This document shows, piece by piece, positions 33,110 through 41,420 of a DNA stretch of 42,077 bases (position 1 is the stretch's first letter; the number at the start of each line of letters is the position of its first letter). This DNA is from Sulfurovum sp. UBA7648. Lineage in GTDB: Bacteria; Campylobacterota; Campylobacteria; Campylobacterales; Sulfurovaceae. A model generated the notes under the pieces. The model ran no database searches. It worked only from the letters and a program-made list of their open reading frames with translations, and was not told where the DNA came from. Where the stretch lies: assembly GCA_002483605.1 (NCBI GenBank), contig DLIG01000019.1, positions 176,668-218,744 of the forward strand. Direction: 5' to 3'. The translations under genes were made by a program, and so were the position numbers.

Positions 33110-33316
33110 ATGAAGATCAGTAAGGTATTAAAGGGGATAGACAAACTTTTTTTTGGCAAGCCAAATGATAAAAAAAAGCAGAAAAAGCTAGAAGAGAAAC
33201 TTTTGAAAAAGATATGGCAGACCAAAGAAGAGATATTGTTAGCTTCAAACGATGAGAAAAAGCAGGACTTAAAAGATAAACTTTCTATTCTGGAAAAACT
33301 TTTAAAGAGAGTTTAG
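33110..33316 (+). CDS. Small lysine-rich helical protein
   Basis: 68 residues, start one base after the transporter stop, with AGGGG upstream. It is very basic, with a long predicted amphipathic or coiled-coil helix (KKKQKKLEEKLLKKIW ... DKLSILEKLLKRV). No known family is recognised. The tight spacing suggests co-translation with, and perhaps binding to, the PhoU-like domain or the membrane. Confidence 0.65.
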   Translation: MKISKVLKGIDKLFFGKPNDKKKQKKLEEKLLKKIWQTKEEILLASNDEKKQDLKDKLSILEKLLKRV

Positions 33317-33335
33317 GGCACTTTCAGTTTGCCTA

Positions 33336-33400
33336 TGTCATTGGGAGCCACGAAGTGGCGCAAGAATCTACAGAAGGATAGCGGCGTTTTGCCCGCTATG
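33336..33400. repeat. Second interspersed palindromic repeat
   Basis: It begins GTCATTGGGAGCCAC and contains hairpins GCCAC-GAA-GTGGC (33347-33359) and ATAGCGG-N8-CCGCTAT (33378-33399). The pattern GTCATTG(C/G)GAG...AATCT is that of a common dispersed proteobacterial repeat, different from the one at 23706. It lies between two convergent genes and could act as a terminator. Confidence 0.65.
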
Positions 33401-33434
33401 ATAAAAGGAATTATAAAAATAAATAGCGTACTAA

Positions 33435-33632
33435 TTAGAACTCAAAACCGCCGGTCTCGCCTTTGTTCATGCTCTCATAAACTGCTTTGACATAATTGTT
33501 TCTGATCTCACATTCCAAAAGCTTGCCGCACTCATAACAACTTACAAGATCGCATGATTTTTGACACTCTTGTAATAAAGCCAATGCTTCTTGCAGTGCT
33601 TCTTCCCACTTATCCAAAACTTTATCGGACAT
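33435..33632 (-). CDS. Small cysteine-rich protein downstream of fbp
   Basis: 65 residues with five cysteines in a compact segment (ECQKSCDLVSCYECGKLLEC), suggesting a metal site or disulfides. It is acidic at the N-terminus. The start overlaps the fbp stop as TAATG, so it is co-translated with fbp. No signal peptide, so cytoplasmic. Function unknown. Confidence 0.7.
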   Translation of the reverse strand: MSDKVLDKWEEALQEALALLQECQKSCDLVSCYECGKLLECEIRNNYVKAVYESMNKGETGGFEF

Positions 33633-34480
33633 TAATAGACTTTATATGCATTTTTAAGAGCTTTTATCTCTTCGCTTGATCCAAAAAAGCATGGGCTTGT
33701 ATCATGCAGATGCGCAGGAGTAAGTGCTAGAAGCCTCTCTCCTTTGTCGTTGATGGCTTCTCCGCCGGCTGCTTCATATGTGAGAGCAAACGGCAATACT
33801 TCAAAAAGTTGTCTAAGTTTGCCGTTTGGTTTGTCTGTAGTTCCCGGATAGCTAAAAAGTCCGCCGCCTTTGATAAGTATTTGATGCAGATCAGGCACCA
33901 TTCCCCCTGAATATCTCAAACGATAACCTTCGCTAAAAAGAGAGTCTATAAAAGCTTTATGATGCGGTGCCCAATGCTGTTGAGTGCCGCCGGGAGCACA
34001 CAGCTTACCTTTGGATTTTAGTGCTATTTTGCCGATCTCTACAAACTGACGGTCCATAAATCTATAATGAGTAGGAGCCTCTCCTTTGTGTGTAACTACT
34101 ATTTCGATACGTGGGCCGTAAACTACATATACGGCTGCAACTAATCCTTCCCCGCTTAAAACCCCGTCATAAATACCAAAGATAGAACCTACTGACAGAT
34201 TTACATCCACAAGGCTAGAACCGTCCAATGGATCATAGCACACAGTATAGCGGCCATCTTCATGCAAAGACAAAACACCTTCTTTTTCTTCGCTCACGAT
34301 AGATTTAACTATAGGCAATTTGCCTAACATCTTTTCTATTATCAGATCGCTTTGTACATCAAGTTTGAGCTGCTCTTCTCCCGAAGAGTTCTCGCTTTGC
34401 GAATATCCTAGATCCGCATTTTTAATAGCATTATCGATCTGTAAGGCTATCTCTTTTATGGTTTCTATAATAGTATTCAT
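33632..34480 (-). CDS. fbp: Fructose-1,6-bisphosphatase, class I
   Basis: 282 residues from the ATG at 34480, preceded by AAGGAG; a longer frame has no such site. This gluconeogenic enzyme, which also serves autotrophic carbon flow, makes fructose 6-phosphate. Metal and phosphate motifs are VSEEKEG (Glu metal ligands), YDPLDGSS, and the GGLFSYPG/NGKLR sugar-phosphate region near the C-terminus. It is slightly short compared with the usual 330 residues, as is common in Campylobacterota. It lies between mobB and the Cys-rich gene, with TAATG overlaps on both sides. Confidence 0.94.
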   Translation of the reverse strand: MNTIIETIKEIALQIDNAIKNADLGYSQSENSSGEEQLKLDVQSDLIIEKMLGKLPIVKSIVSEEKEGVLSLHEDGRYTVCYDPLDGSSLVDVNLSVGSIFGIYDGVLSGEGLVAAVYVVYGPRIEIVVTHKGEAPTHYRFMDRQFVEIGKIALKSKGKLCAPGGTQQHWAPHHKAFIDSLFSEGYRLRYSGGMVPDLHQILIKGGGLFSYPGTTDKPNGKLRQLFEVLPFALTYEAAGGEAINDKGERLLALTPAHLHDTSPCFFGSSEEIKALKNAYKVY

Positions 34481-34971
34481 TAAATCTCCTTGGCGTTTTT
34501 CCATATCCACTCGATTATTTTCTTGGGTTCATTGAGAGGCAATATGTCTATATTTTTTGGTAAATCAAGTTTTGATGCATCTAGACTCTCGTCAATTGCA
34601 ACAGCTTCGCAAAAATCCAAATAATTCCTGTCAAGCTCACCTCTGGCTATACAGATACGAGGCAATGGCAATGTTTTTAATCCTTCCACAAGAACAATAT
34701 CCACATTGCCAAACATTGCCACTGTTTCTTCAAAGCTCTTTGGTTTTTGAGAAAAGTAAGTAGTGCGGTTAGGGGATGCAACAGCTACCTCAGCGCCTGT
34801 AGCAGAAAATTTGTAACTATCCTTGCCTTCAGTATCAAACACAGCCTTGTCTTTTGGATCATTTTTAATGATAGCTACACGGTACTCCGGCACAAGAATC
34901 GTAGCTATTTTTTCTATTAGAGTCGTTTTGCCACTATTGGACATTCCTGTAAATGCTATTGCAACTGCCAA
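34480..34971 (-). CDS. mobB: Molybdopterin-guanine dinucleotide biosynthesis adapter MobB
   Basis: 163 residues from a TTG start with AAAGG seven bases upstream. The P-loop is GMSNSGKTTL. The family-specific stretches AIIKNDPKDK, DSYKFSATGAEV and LVEGLKTLPLPRI are present. MobB binds GTP and supports MobA in making the guanine-dinucleotide form of the molybdenum cofactor for enzymes such as nitrate reductase. It is the first gene of the mobB-fbp-small-gene unit. Confidence 0.92.
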   Translation of the reverse strand: MAVAIAFTGMSNSGKTTLIEKIATILVPEYRVAIIKNDPKDKAVFDTEGKDSYKFSATGAEVAVASPNRTTYFSQKPKSFEETVAMFGNVDIVLVEGLKTLPLPRICIARGELDRNYLDFCEAVAIDESLDASKLDLPKNIDILPLNEPKKIIEWIWKNAKEI

Positions 34972-35055
34972 TTTGTTACCTTTAGATAATATTGGAAATT
35001 ATACTTAAAAGTTCATTGAAACTATGTTAAAATTATATAAACAAGGAGCGACTTA

Positions 35056-35550
35056 ATGTCATTTAAACCTATATTTGCTATTCTAATTGCCGGATTGTTC
35101 TTGGGGTGCGTTTCTAAAGAAGAAGAAATGCTAATAAGCGATTTTGACCGACAAAAGCATAGTTTCAAACAGATACAACATACACAACAGGTCACTATTG
35201 TACAAAACGACAAAGTAACTGCTCTTGTTAGTGCATTATATTTGCACAAAAAAAGCGACCCTTTGGTGCCCGAAAAATATGAAAAATTTATAATAGGAAT
35301 TTATAGTGATGATGATATAGCACCGACTGCGGTGCTAAACGGAAAAGATGCTATAAATATAACAAAACTTGAGAGTAATGATCCAAAACTACAAGGTATT
35401 CCGCTAAAAAATCAATGGAGCAGATACTATATAGCATCATTTTTACAAGACGATGCCAACAAAATGGTACTTAAAGTATCTTTGGGTTATCTTGGGCAAA
35501 GAGAGCTGATCTTTTTAAAAGTAGCTAACCTAGAGAATATACAGGAATAA
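35056..35550 (+). CDS. Putative lipoprotein of unknown function
   Basis: 164 residues with AAGGAG before the ATG. A short signal ends in the lipobox LFLGC (Cys18), so it is lipid-anchored. The mature part mixes charged helices and strands, with no recognisable catalytic motif; YYIASFLQDD and KVSLGYLGQRE suggest a beta-sandwich or lipocalin-like end. It stands alone between mobB (divergent) and a convergent operon. Confidence 0.75.
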   Translation: MSFKPIFAILIAGLFLGCVSKEEEMLISDFDRQKHSFKQIQHTQQVTIVQNDKVTALVSALYLHKKSDPLVPEKYEKFIIGIYSDDDIAPTAVLNGKDAINITKLESNDPKLQGIPLKNQWSRYYIASFLQDDANKMVLKVSLGYLGQRELIFLKVANLENIQE

Positions 35551-35551
35551 T

Positions 35552-35809
35552 TTAAAGAGCAAGTTCTTGTTTTATTTTCTCTTGATTTAGTTTTCTTGTC
35601 AATACCGATACTATTTCGTTATATCTATCGTCATCAAGTTTTAATTTAGAACAAACCTCCCTGGTATTTTTGCCATATGCTAAAGCATCAAGTATCTTGT
35701 ACTCTTTTTTTGTTAATCGTCTTTTTAATACTTCTTTTAATGACACTTCATCTTTAAGCGGAACTCTTGGATGTGTAATTACAGAGATAATATATTGTTG
35801 TAATGGCAA
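35552..35809 (-). CDS. Small helix-turn-helix-like protein
   Basis: 85 residues from a TTG start with AAAGGA upstream. The middle (about 28-70) resembles the LuxR/sigma-region-4 type helix-turn-helix (LTKKEYKILDALAYGKNTREVCSKL is the core, with the second helix around DDRYNEIVSVL). It may bind DNA. It is the last gene of the ctpA-to-crcB operon, nine bases after crcB. Its target is unknown. Confidence 0.6.
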   Translation of the reverse strand: MPLQQYIISVITHPRVPLKDEVSLKEVLKRRLTKKEYKILDALAYGKNTREVCSKLKLDDDRYNEIVSVLTRKLNQEKIKQELAL

Positions 35810-35818
35810 ATAAATCCT

Positions 35819-36208
35819 TTATTTTGATAATTGAATGGTCACTATATATCCGATTGCAGCCATAGCAATAGTGCCAAATACGTTGATAATAATATTTAAA
35901 AATCCTTGCATGTATCTTCCGGATTCGAGCAAGAAAAAACTTTCTATAGCGAAGGTGGAATAGGTTGTTAAAGCACCTAAAAATCCGGTCACTAAAAAAC
36001 TTTTAATATGGGGCGAAATGGTAGCGTGATGGTGAAAATATGCAAATAAAATACCGATAGCAAAACTCCCCGATAGATTGACGATTATTGTACCGTATGG
36101 CAGAAAATGACCAAAATATTTTGAAGAAATTCCATTGATAAAAAGTCTAGCAATGGCACCGAGTGCCCCGCCGCTACCGACTGCGATAATTGTAGTTAAA
36201 TTCATCAT
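35819..36208 (-). CDS. crcB: Fluoride ion channel FluC/CrcB
   Basis: 129 residues, four membrane helices. The family motifs GGALGAIARLF, GTIIVNLSGSF and GFLGALTTYSTF are visible, including the aromatic and Thr residues lining the pore and the central sodium site. It forms a dual-topology dimer exporting fluoride. The gene overlaps the end of plsC by 35 bases and has no room for a fluoride riboswitch of its own. Confidence 0.92.
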   Translation of the reverse strand: MMNLTTIIAVGSGGALGAIARLFINGISSKYFGHFLPYGTIIVNLSGSFAIGILFAYFHHHATISPHIKSFLVTGFLGALTTYSTFAIESFFLLESGRYMQGFLNIIINVFGTIAMAAIGYIVTIQLSK

Positions 36209-36884
36209 CTATAATGTCCTGCATTTGGCTTGCAACCATTTCGTACCAATCTTCAGAAGCATTTGCTGCGTCGATAGTAGGTAAAAAATTATATACGACA
36301 GTGCTTGAGTGCGCCGTTTTTTTGCTTTCGTCAAATAGCATTTTACTGCCGGTAATGACGATAGGCTGAACCTTTAGATTTAATTTTTCTGCGATTATTT
36401 TTGTTCCGGCTTTGAAATTAAGAAGCTTTTGGCTTTTTGCTCTTGTACCTTCAGGAAAAATAGCAACTTGTCTATTTAATGTATCCCTAGAATATCTGAT
36501 CTCTTTCATTAGTCCCGGCAAACTTCTTTTGTCGCCCCTGTCTAGCGGTATCATTTCTCCCAAACGAAGAAGGTAGCCAATATACGGTATTTCAAAAAGT
36601 TCTTTTTTAGCGATCCATCTGAAATGATTTGTTTGCAACGCTTCAAGTCCGATGATATCTACTATACCTTGATGATTCATGATAAATATATCAGCATCCG
36701 GATCTATGGTGCCGATTTGTGATAATTTACCGCCGATAAGCAATAGTATAAGACGATTTAATCTATGAATGATGATACATTTTTTGTCTCTAAAAATAGC
36801 AATTAACGGGATCATAAAAAATGCGACGATGACAAAGATTATAAAAGCGCTGTAATAAAATTTGATCTTCGCAATAATATTCAT
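36174..36884 (-). CDS. plsC: 1-acyl-sn-glycerol-3-phosphate acyltransferase
   Basis: This 236-residue membrane enzyme makes phosphatidic acid. An N-terminal hydrophobic segment (about 8-32) anchors it. The acyltransferase motifs are NHQGIVD (the NHxxxxD catalytic block), GEMIPLDRGD and FPEGTRAKS, with a final motif PIVITGS. Length is typical. It directly follows purQ and overlaps crcB, within one leftward operon. Confidence 0.93.
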   Translation of the reverse strand: MNIIAKIKFYYSAFIIFVIVAFFMIPLIAIFRDKKCIIIHRLNRLILLLIGGKLSQIGTIDPDADIFIMNHQGIVDIIGLEALQTNHFRWIAKKELFEIPYIGYLLRLGEMIPLDRGDKRSLPGLMKEIRYSRDTLNRQVAIFPEGTRAKSQKLLNFKAGTKIIAEKLNLKVQPIVITGSKMLFDESKKTAHSSTVVYNFLPTIDAANASEDWYEMVASQMQDIIDDEFNYNYRSR

Positions 36885-37555
36885 TAAGATGCAAATCCTT
36901 GCAGCATATTTATTCCGTCATCCGAACCAAGTATATCTTCTATCGCACGTTCCGGGTGAGGCATGAGGCCAAAAACATTTTTTTCTTTGTTGCAAATACC
37001 GGCAATTGCTTCAATTGAGCCGTTGATAGAATCAATATTGCCATCGCTATCAACATATTGAAGTAAAATTTGTCCATTTGCCTTTAGCTCTTCAAGGCCT
37101 GCATCGTCAATATAATAGTTGCCGTCTGCATGAGCTATCGGAACATAAAGCATATCGCCTGATTTGAATTTATTTAAAAAAGCATTATCAGTGTTGCTGA
37201 CTTTAAGATGTTGATATTTGGATATGAAATGTAAATTGGTGTTTCTTTTTAAAGCCCCAGGCAATAGGCCTGCTTCTGTAAGTATTTGAAATCCGTTGCA
37301 TATTCCAAGTACTTTTCCGCCTTTGGAGGCGTATTGGCTGACAGATTTCATAACAGGAGCAAATCTGGCTATAGAGCCGGAACGAAGATAATCACCGTAA
37401 GAAAATCCTCCCGGAACAACAACTAGATCTATCCCGTCAGGCAGTGAAGTGTCATTGTGCCATACTATTGAGACGTCATGGCCTAATTTTTTAAATGCAT
37501 ACTCGGTATCAAATTCACAATTTGTTCCCGGAAAGCGTAAAACAGCTACCTTCAT
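36884..37555 (-). CDS. purQ: Phosphoribosylformylglycinamidine synthase subunit PurQ
   Basis: 223 residues, the glutaminase subunit that supplies ammonia to PurL in the fourth step of purine synthesis. The class I amidotransferase triad is visible: Cys in LGICNGFQIL and His/Glu in LMPHPERA. It overlaps purS by ATGA, and its stop overlaps the plsC start (TAATG). PurL is not in the window. Confidence 0.96.
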   Translation of the reverse strand: MKVAVLRFPGTNCEFDTEYAFKKLGHDVSIVWHNDTSLPDGIDLVVVPGGFSYGDYLRSGSIARFAPVMKSVSQYASKGGKVLGICNGFQILTEAGLLPGALKRNTNLHFISKYQHLKVSNTDNAFLNKFKSGDMLYVPIAHADGNYYIDDAGLEELKANGQILLQYVDSDGNIDSINGSIEAIAGICNKEKNVFGLMPHPERAIEDILGSDDGINMLQGFAS

Positions 37556-37794
37556 TGCACGATCTCTATATCATAATCTTCTATAACAGTATTGGCCAAA
37601 AGAGTTTCACTCATCTCTTTTACCTTTGTTATTGCTTCTTCTTTGCTCATGTTGCCAAGCTTGATAACTATTTGTTTTCCTATTCTTACATCTTCTATAC
37701 CATGAAATCCTAGTGATTCCAATGCGTGGTGAGCGGCTTTACCTTGCGGATCAAGCACACCTTGTTTAAGATATACGTTTACAATTGCTTTCAT
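37552..37794 (-). CDS. purS: Phosphoribosylformylglycinamidine synthase subunit PurS
   Basis: 80 residues, the small bridging subunit of the three-part FGAM synthase (PurLQS). Typical stretches are VNVYLKQGVLDPQGKAA and DVRIGKQIV. It overlaps both purC and purQ by four bases, consistent with stoichiometric synthesis. Confidence 0.95.
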   Translation of the reverse strand: MKAIVNVYLKQGVLDPQGKAAHHALESLGFHGIEDVRIGKQIVIKLGNMSKEEAITKVKEMSETLLANTVIEDYDIEIVQ

Positions 37795-38510
37795 TTATTA
37801 CTCCCTAAAATTCTATTCAATACTTCCTCATATGCTACCTTGAGTCCGCCAAGTCCTTGTCTAAATCTATCTTTGTCCATTTTTTCGCCGGTACTGCTAT
37901 CCCATAATCTGAAATTATCCGGACTAAGTTCGTCTATAAGTATTATATTATCGTTTATATCCCTTCCAAATTCTAATTTGAAGTCAACCAATGTAAGGTT
38001 TAATTTTGCATAGAACTCTTTAAGCAATACATTTATTTTGCGTGCCATATATCTGATGTATTCAAGTTCTGATTCATCTCTTACAAGGTTCAAGATCAAG
38101 CAATGCTGATCATTAAGCTTCGGATCCCCTAATGCATCGTTTTTGTAATCGAATTCTACAAGCGTGAAAGGCAAGATGGTACCATCTGTGATACCAAGAT
38201 TGCGGCTGAGACTGCCTGTGGCAATATTTCTTACTATAACTTCGATCTTTATGACTTCTGCTTTTTTGTGAAGCATATTATTATCATCTATCATTTTGAC
38301 AAAATGGGTTGCGATTCCTTTTGAATCAAGATAGCTAAATAGTTGGGTTGAAATTTTATTATTCAATGCCCCTTTGCCTTCTTCTACAGCTTTTTTTTCA
38401 CCATTAAAAGCAGTTAGTTCATCTTTGAATTCGGATATATATAGAGCATCATCTTGTGTACTCCAAATTTTTTTTGCTTTACCTTCGTAAATCAGTTGTT
38501 GTTTTGTCAT
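37791..38510 (-). CDS. purC: Phosphoribosylaminoimidazole-succinocarboxamide synthase
   Basis: This 239-residue enzyme joins aspartate to CAIR. Signature stretches are YEGKAKKIW, the SAICAR motif EVIVRNIATGSL, and LVDFKLEFG followed by DELSPDNFRLWD. Length equals the usual bacterial enzyme. It starts three bases after the ctpA stop. Confidence 0.96.
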   Translation of the reverse strand: MTKQQLIYEGKAKKIWSTQDDALYISEFKDELTAFNGEKKAVEEGKGALNNKISTQLFSYLDSKGIATHFVKMIDDNNMLHKKAEVIKIEVIVRNIATGSLSRNLGITDGTILPFTLVEFDYKNDALGDPKLNDQHCLILNLVRDESELEYIRYMARKINVLLKEFYAKLNLTLVDFKLEFGRDINDNIILIDELSPDNFRLWDSSTGEKMDKDRFRQGLGGLKVAYEEVLNRILGSNK

Positions 38511-38513
38511 AAA

Positions 38514-39842
38514 TTATTTCCTATTTGATGTAATTATTAATGCTTTTAATATATCGATCGCGCTTTTTAATTGTGCATCTTTGTTGATCTCTGTTTCAGT
38601 TATAATATTCTCTTTGCTATTGCTCAAACCGTTTTGTATGACTTTTTTTGAAGCATTTGAGTCTGTATTTGTTAGATGCTTGCTCAATTCACTCTCTTTG
38701 ATCAATCCGCCATTGCCTGTTTGGTTTGTAATAGCGCCGGAATGGACTATGATATCAGGCTCTACGCCTTTTGCCTGGATAGATCTGCCGCTTGGAAGAT
38801 AATATCTAGCCACTGTTAGTCTGAGTCCTTCTTCTTTGCCCAGAGGAACAATTACTTGCACACTTCCTTTCCCAAATGTTTTTTCGCCTATTACTACTGC
38901 ACGATCTAGATCTTGCAATGCACCGCTGACTATCTCGCTGGCACTTGCGCTTCCGCCGTCAACCAAAACAACCATAGGTATTTTTGTATCACCGGCATCT
39001 GCTTTTGCTCTGTATGTAATGTTCTCTGCGCTATGGCGTCCTTTTTGGGATACTATTATGCCTTTGTCTACAAACAGATCAGTTAAGCCTACTGCTTGAT
39101 CTAGAAGTCCGCCAGGATTATTACGCAGATCTAAAATGATCCCTTTTGCTTTTGGATTCATTTTTAATACTTTTTTGACATCATTTACAACTTTTTGATC
39201 AAAAGATGTTACTTGAATATATAAAATATCGCCTCCGATTTGTTTGGCAAAAACAGATTGAACTTTTATGATAGCCCTAGTAACTTTGATCTCTAAAGGC
39301 TTAGGATTGTCTTTTCTTACAATTGTAAGCTTGATAGTGCTTCCAGGCTTGCCGCGCATTATGGCAACGGATTCGTCAATGCTCATTCCCATTGTGGCTT
39401 TATCATCCAATTTTACAATAACATCACCGGCTTTTACTCCCGCTTTGTAAGCAGGGGTATCTTGGATGGGAGCAATGACTGTGAGCAGATTGTCTCTCAT
39501 GCCTACAGAGATTCCAAGGCCTCCAAATTCGCCTTTTGTTTGGATATTGAGATCTTTATATTCTTTTTTATCCATGTATGATGAGTGTGCATCAAGATTG
39601 CCGACCAATCCTTTGAGGGCTTTGTCTACTAAGGTAGTAGTGTTTGTTTCATCAACATACTCTTGTTCTATAAGATTCAAAATTTTTGTAAATTTGATAT
39701 AGGCTTCAAGTTTGTCTTTTGATATTTGTTGTTGGGTTGTTTGCTGCAAGTTGCTTTCGGCTTGAGCTTCAGCACCGATATAAAAGCTAATAAGTGCAAT
39801 AGCTATGCTAGAGACAATAAATGGTTTGCTTTTGTTTATCAT
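38514..39842 (-). CDS. ctpA: Carboxyl-terminal processing protease (S41)
   Basis: 442 residues with a signal peptide (cleavage probably after AEAQA, about residue 28), so periplasmic. A PDZ domain (about 95-180) is followed by the S41 peptidase core with LDLRNNPGG, the nucleophile in DGGSASASEIVSG, and the general-base lysine in GEKTFGKGSVQ. A Ser/Asn-rich tail ends the protein. It trims proteins at the C-terminus, as in cell-wall or lipoprotein turnover. It heads a seven-gene leftward operon. Confidence 0.94.
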   Translation of the reverse strand: MINKSKPFIVSSIAIALISFYIGAEAQAESNLQQTTQQQISKDKLEAYIKFTKILNLIEQEYVDETNTTTLVDKALKGLVGNLDAHSSYMDKKEYKDLNIQTKGEFGGLGISVGMRDNLLTVIAPIQDTPAYKAGVKAGDVIVKLDDKATMGMSIDESVAIMRGKPGSTIKLTIVRKDNPKPLEIKVTRAIIKVQSVFAKQIGGDILYIQVTSFDQKVVNDVKKVLKMNPKAKGIILDLRNNPGGLLDQAVGLTDLFVDKGIIVSQKGRHSAENITYRAKADAGDTKIPMVVLVDGGSASASEIVSGALQDLDRAVVIGEKTFGKGSVQVIVPLGKEEGLRLTVARYYLPSGRSIQAKGVEPDIIVHSGAITNQTGNGGLIKESELSKHLTNTDSNASKKVIQNGLSNSKENIITETEINKDAQLKSAIDILKALIITSNRK

Positions 39843-39932
39843 AATGGTTGCTACCTTTAATTGGAAGAGAATATAAAAACACTATTTTATTTAAAAAGCC
39901 TTTATAAAATGCTGATGAGATGGTATAGCTAT

Positions 39933-41288
39933 TCAACCTAGCATCCAAACTCTGAATTTTCGCTTCTTAATTGTCGTTTTTTGCAGGGCTTTAAGAGTAT
40001 TTTTGGCGGTGTGTTTTCTGATGGCAGCATATGAAGCTTTGTCTGTCACAACTATCTGCCCAATGTCATTTGGGTCCATCCCTAATTCTTTGCACAATGT
40101 GCCGAGTATATCGCCTTTTCTTAGCTTGTCTCTTTTGCCGCCGTCTATATGAATAGTCCTAAATTTGCCTTGTATAGCAAAGTTTTTATCAGCTTTGAGT
40201 GAGTCAAGAGAGCTGATAGAAGCATTTGGCATGATCTCTTCTATTATCTCTTTTGATCGTCTTGCAAATAAAGATACGGCTATACCGTCTTTTCCTGCTC
40301 TTGCTGTCCGTCCTATACGGTGGGTATAGGTTTCTTTTTTGTGAGGTATATCGTAATTTATGATCATCTCTATATCATCGATATCAAGTCCTCTAGAAGC
40401 CACATCTGTAGCCACAAGTACAGGAAATGAACCGTTACTGAATTGCAGCAATGATTCATTGCGGTCCCTTTGGTCAAAATCCCCATGAAGCGTTGCCACA
40501 TCAAAATCATTATCCAATAAAAAGTCTGATAATTCATCGGTTTGCACTTTGGTGTTGCAAAAGATAACAACTGAACTAGGTTTGTATGATTGCAATATTG
40601 TTAAAACTGCCTCGTCTTTATTTTTAACTTCATAGGCAAATTCATCTATTTTTGCTTTGTGCTTGGTTTCTGTTTGAACTGTTAATGGATCTTTTAAAAT
40701 AGCACGGGCAAGTTTATCAATATTTTCAGGATATGTTGCAGAAAATAGCAAACTCTGCGGTTTTTTCGTTAAAGAAGAAGTGATCTTGATAATGTCATCA
40801 TAAAATCCCATATCCAGCATCCTGTCTGCTTCATCAAGTATCAATGTTTTGATATTGTCTAAAATAAGGGTTTTGCGAAATAAATGGTCATTCAGCCTGC
40901 CGGCTGTTCCTATAATGATATCTGCCCCTTTTTCAAGCGAAGCGCTCTGTCCTCTTAAAGGCACTCCTCCATATAGGGTAACCACCTTTAGGTTAGCTTT
41001 GTGGATAGAGATGCTTTTTATGACACTTGCTATCTGTTCACAAAGCTCTCTTGTCGGAGCAATGATGAGAGCTTGGGGGAGCTGTTGTTGTGGGGTGATT
41101 TTTTCTATAAGGGGCAGGGCAAATGCCAATGTTTTGCCAGAACCGGTTTGAGCTTGGGCTATTAGATCACGCCCTTCCAATATGGCAGGAATTACCCCAT
41201 CTTGTATAGGAGTCAGTGTCTCAAAACCTAAAATAGATAATGTTTTTTTGGCTTCTTGTGAGATATTTAGGTCTTTAAAATGTTGCAA
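39933..41288 (-). CDS. dbpA: DEAD-box RNA helicase with DbpA RNA-binding domain
   Basis: 451 residues starting at TTG. Helicase motifs are AQTGSGKT, PTRELCEQ, DEAD, SAT, VATDVASRGLD and HRIGRTARAGK. The C-terminal 75 residues (IHIDGGKRDKLRKGDILG, then IGQIVVTDKASYAAI) form the DbpA-type RNA-recognition domain, which binds hairpin 92 of 23S rRNA in E. coli. It likely aids large-subunit assembly. A weak ribosome site (AGAGAAA) precedes the start. Divergent from clpB. Confidence 0.93.
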   Translation of the reverse strand: MQHFKDLNISQEAKKTLSILGFETLTPIQDGVIPAILEGRDLIAQAQTGSGKTLAFALPLIEKITPQQQLPQALIIAPTRELCEQIASVIKSISIHKANLKVVTLYGGVPLRGQSASLEKGADIIIGTAGRLNDHLFRKTLILDNIKTLILDEADRMLDMGFYDDIIKITSSLTKKPQSLLFSATYPENIDKLARAILKDPLTVQTETKHKAKIDEFAYEVKNKDEAVLTILQSYKPSSVVIFCNTKVQTDELSDFLLDNDFDVATLHGDFDQRDRNESLLQFSNGSFPVLVATDVASRGLDIDDIEMIINYDIPHKKETYTHRIGRTARAGKDGIAVSLFARRSKEIIEEIMPNASISSLDSLKADKNFAIQGKFRTIHIDGGKRDKLRKGDILGTLCKELGMDPNDIGQIVVTDKASYAAIRKHTAKNTLKALQKTTIKKRKFRVWMLG

Positions 41289-41308
41289 TGTTTCTCTTTT
41301 TTTATAGT

Positions 41309-41336
41309 ATTATATCATATATGGTTATTTTTGCAA
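41309..41336 (-). promoter_or_regulatory. Candidate promoter of dbpA
   Basis: On the minus strand TTGCAA (41331-41336) and TATAAT (41309-41314) are spaced by 16 bases, about 21 bases before the TTG start. The -10 is perfect; the -35 matches four of six positions. Confidence 0.5.
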
Positions 41337-41361
41337 GGTTATATAATTTTTATAAAGAAAC

Positions 41362-41391
41362 TTGACAACAAGTGACTAAATGTTATATAAT
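41362..41391 (+). promoter_or_regulatory. Consensus sigma-70 promoter of clpB
   Basis: TTGACA (41362-41367), an 18-base spacer, and TATAAT (41386-41391), both perfect, 30 bases before the clpB start. An inverted repeat ACTTG-ACAA-CAAGT (41360-41373) covers the -35 and could be a repressor site. It does not match the CIRCE operator or the HAIR element of HspR. Confidence 0.8.
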
Positions 41392-41420
41392 ATTTTTAGA
41401 CTTAAACCCAAAGGATTTTT

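Noticed and set aside
36185..36240. Fluoride riboswitch before crcB
   Set aside because: The region is plsC coding sequence that overlaps crcB, with no pseudoknot-like structure seen.
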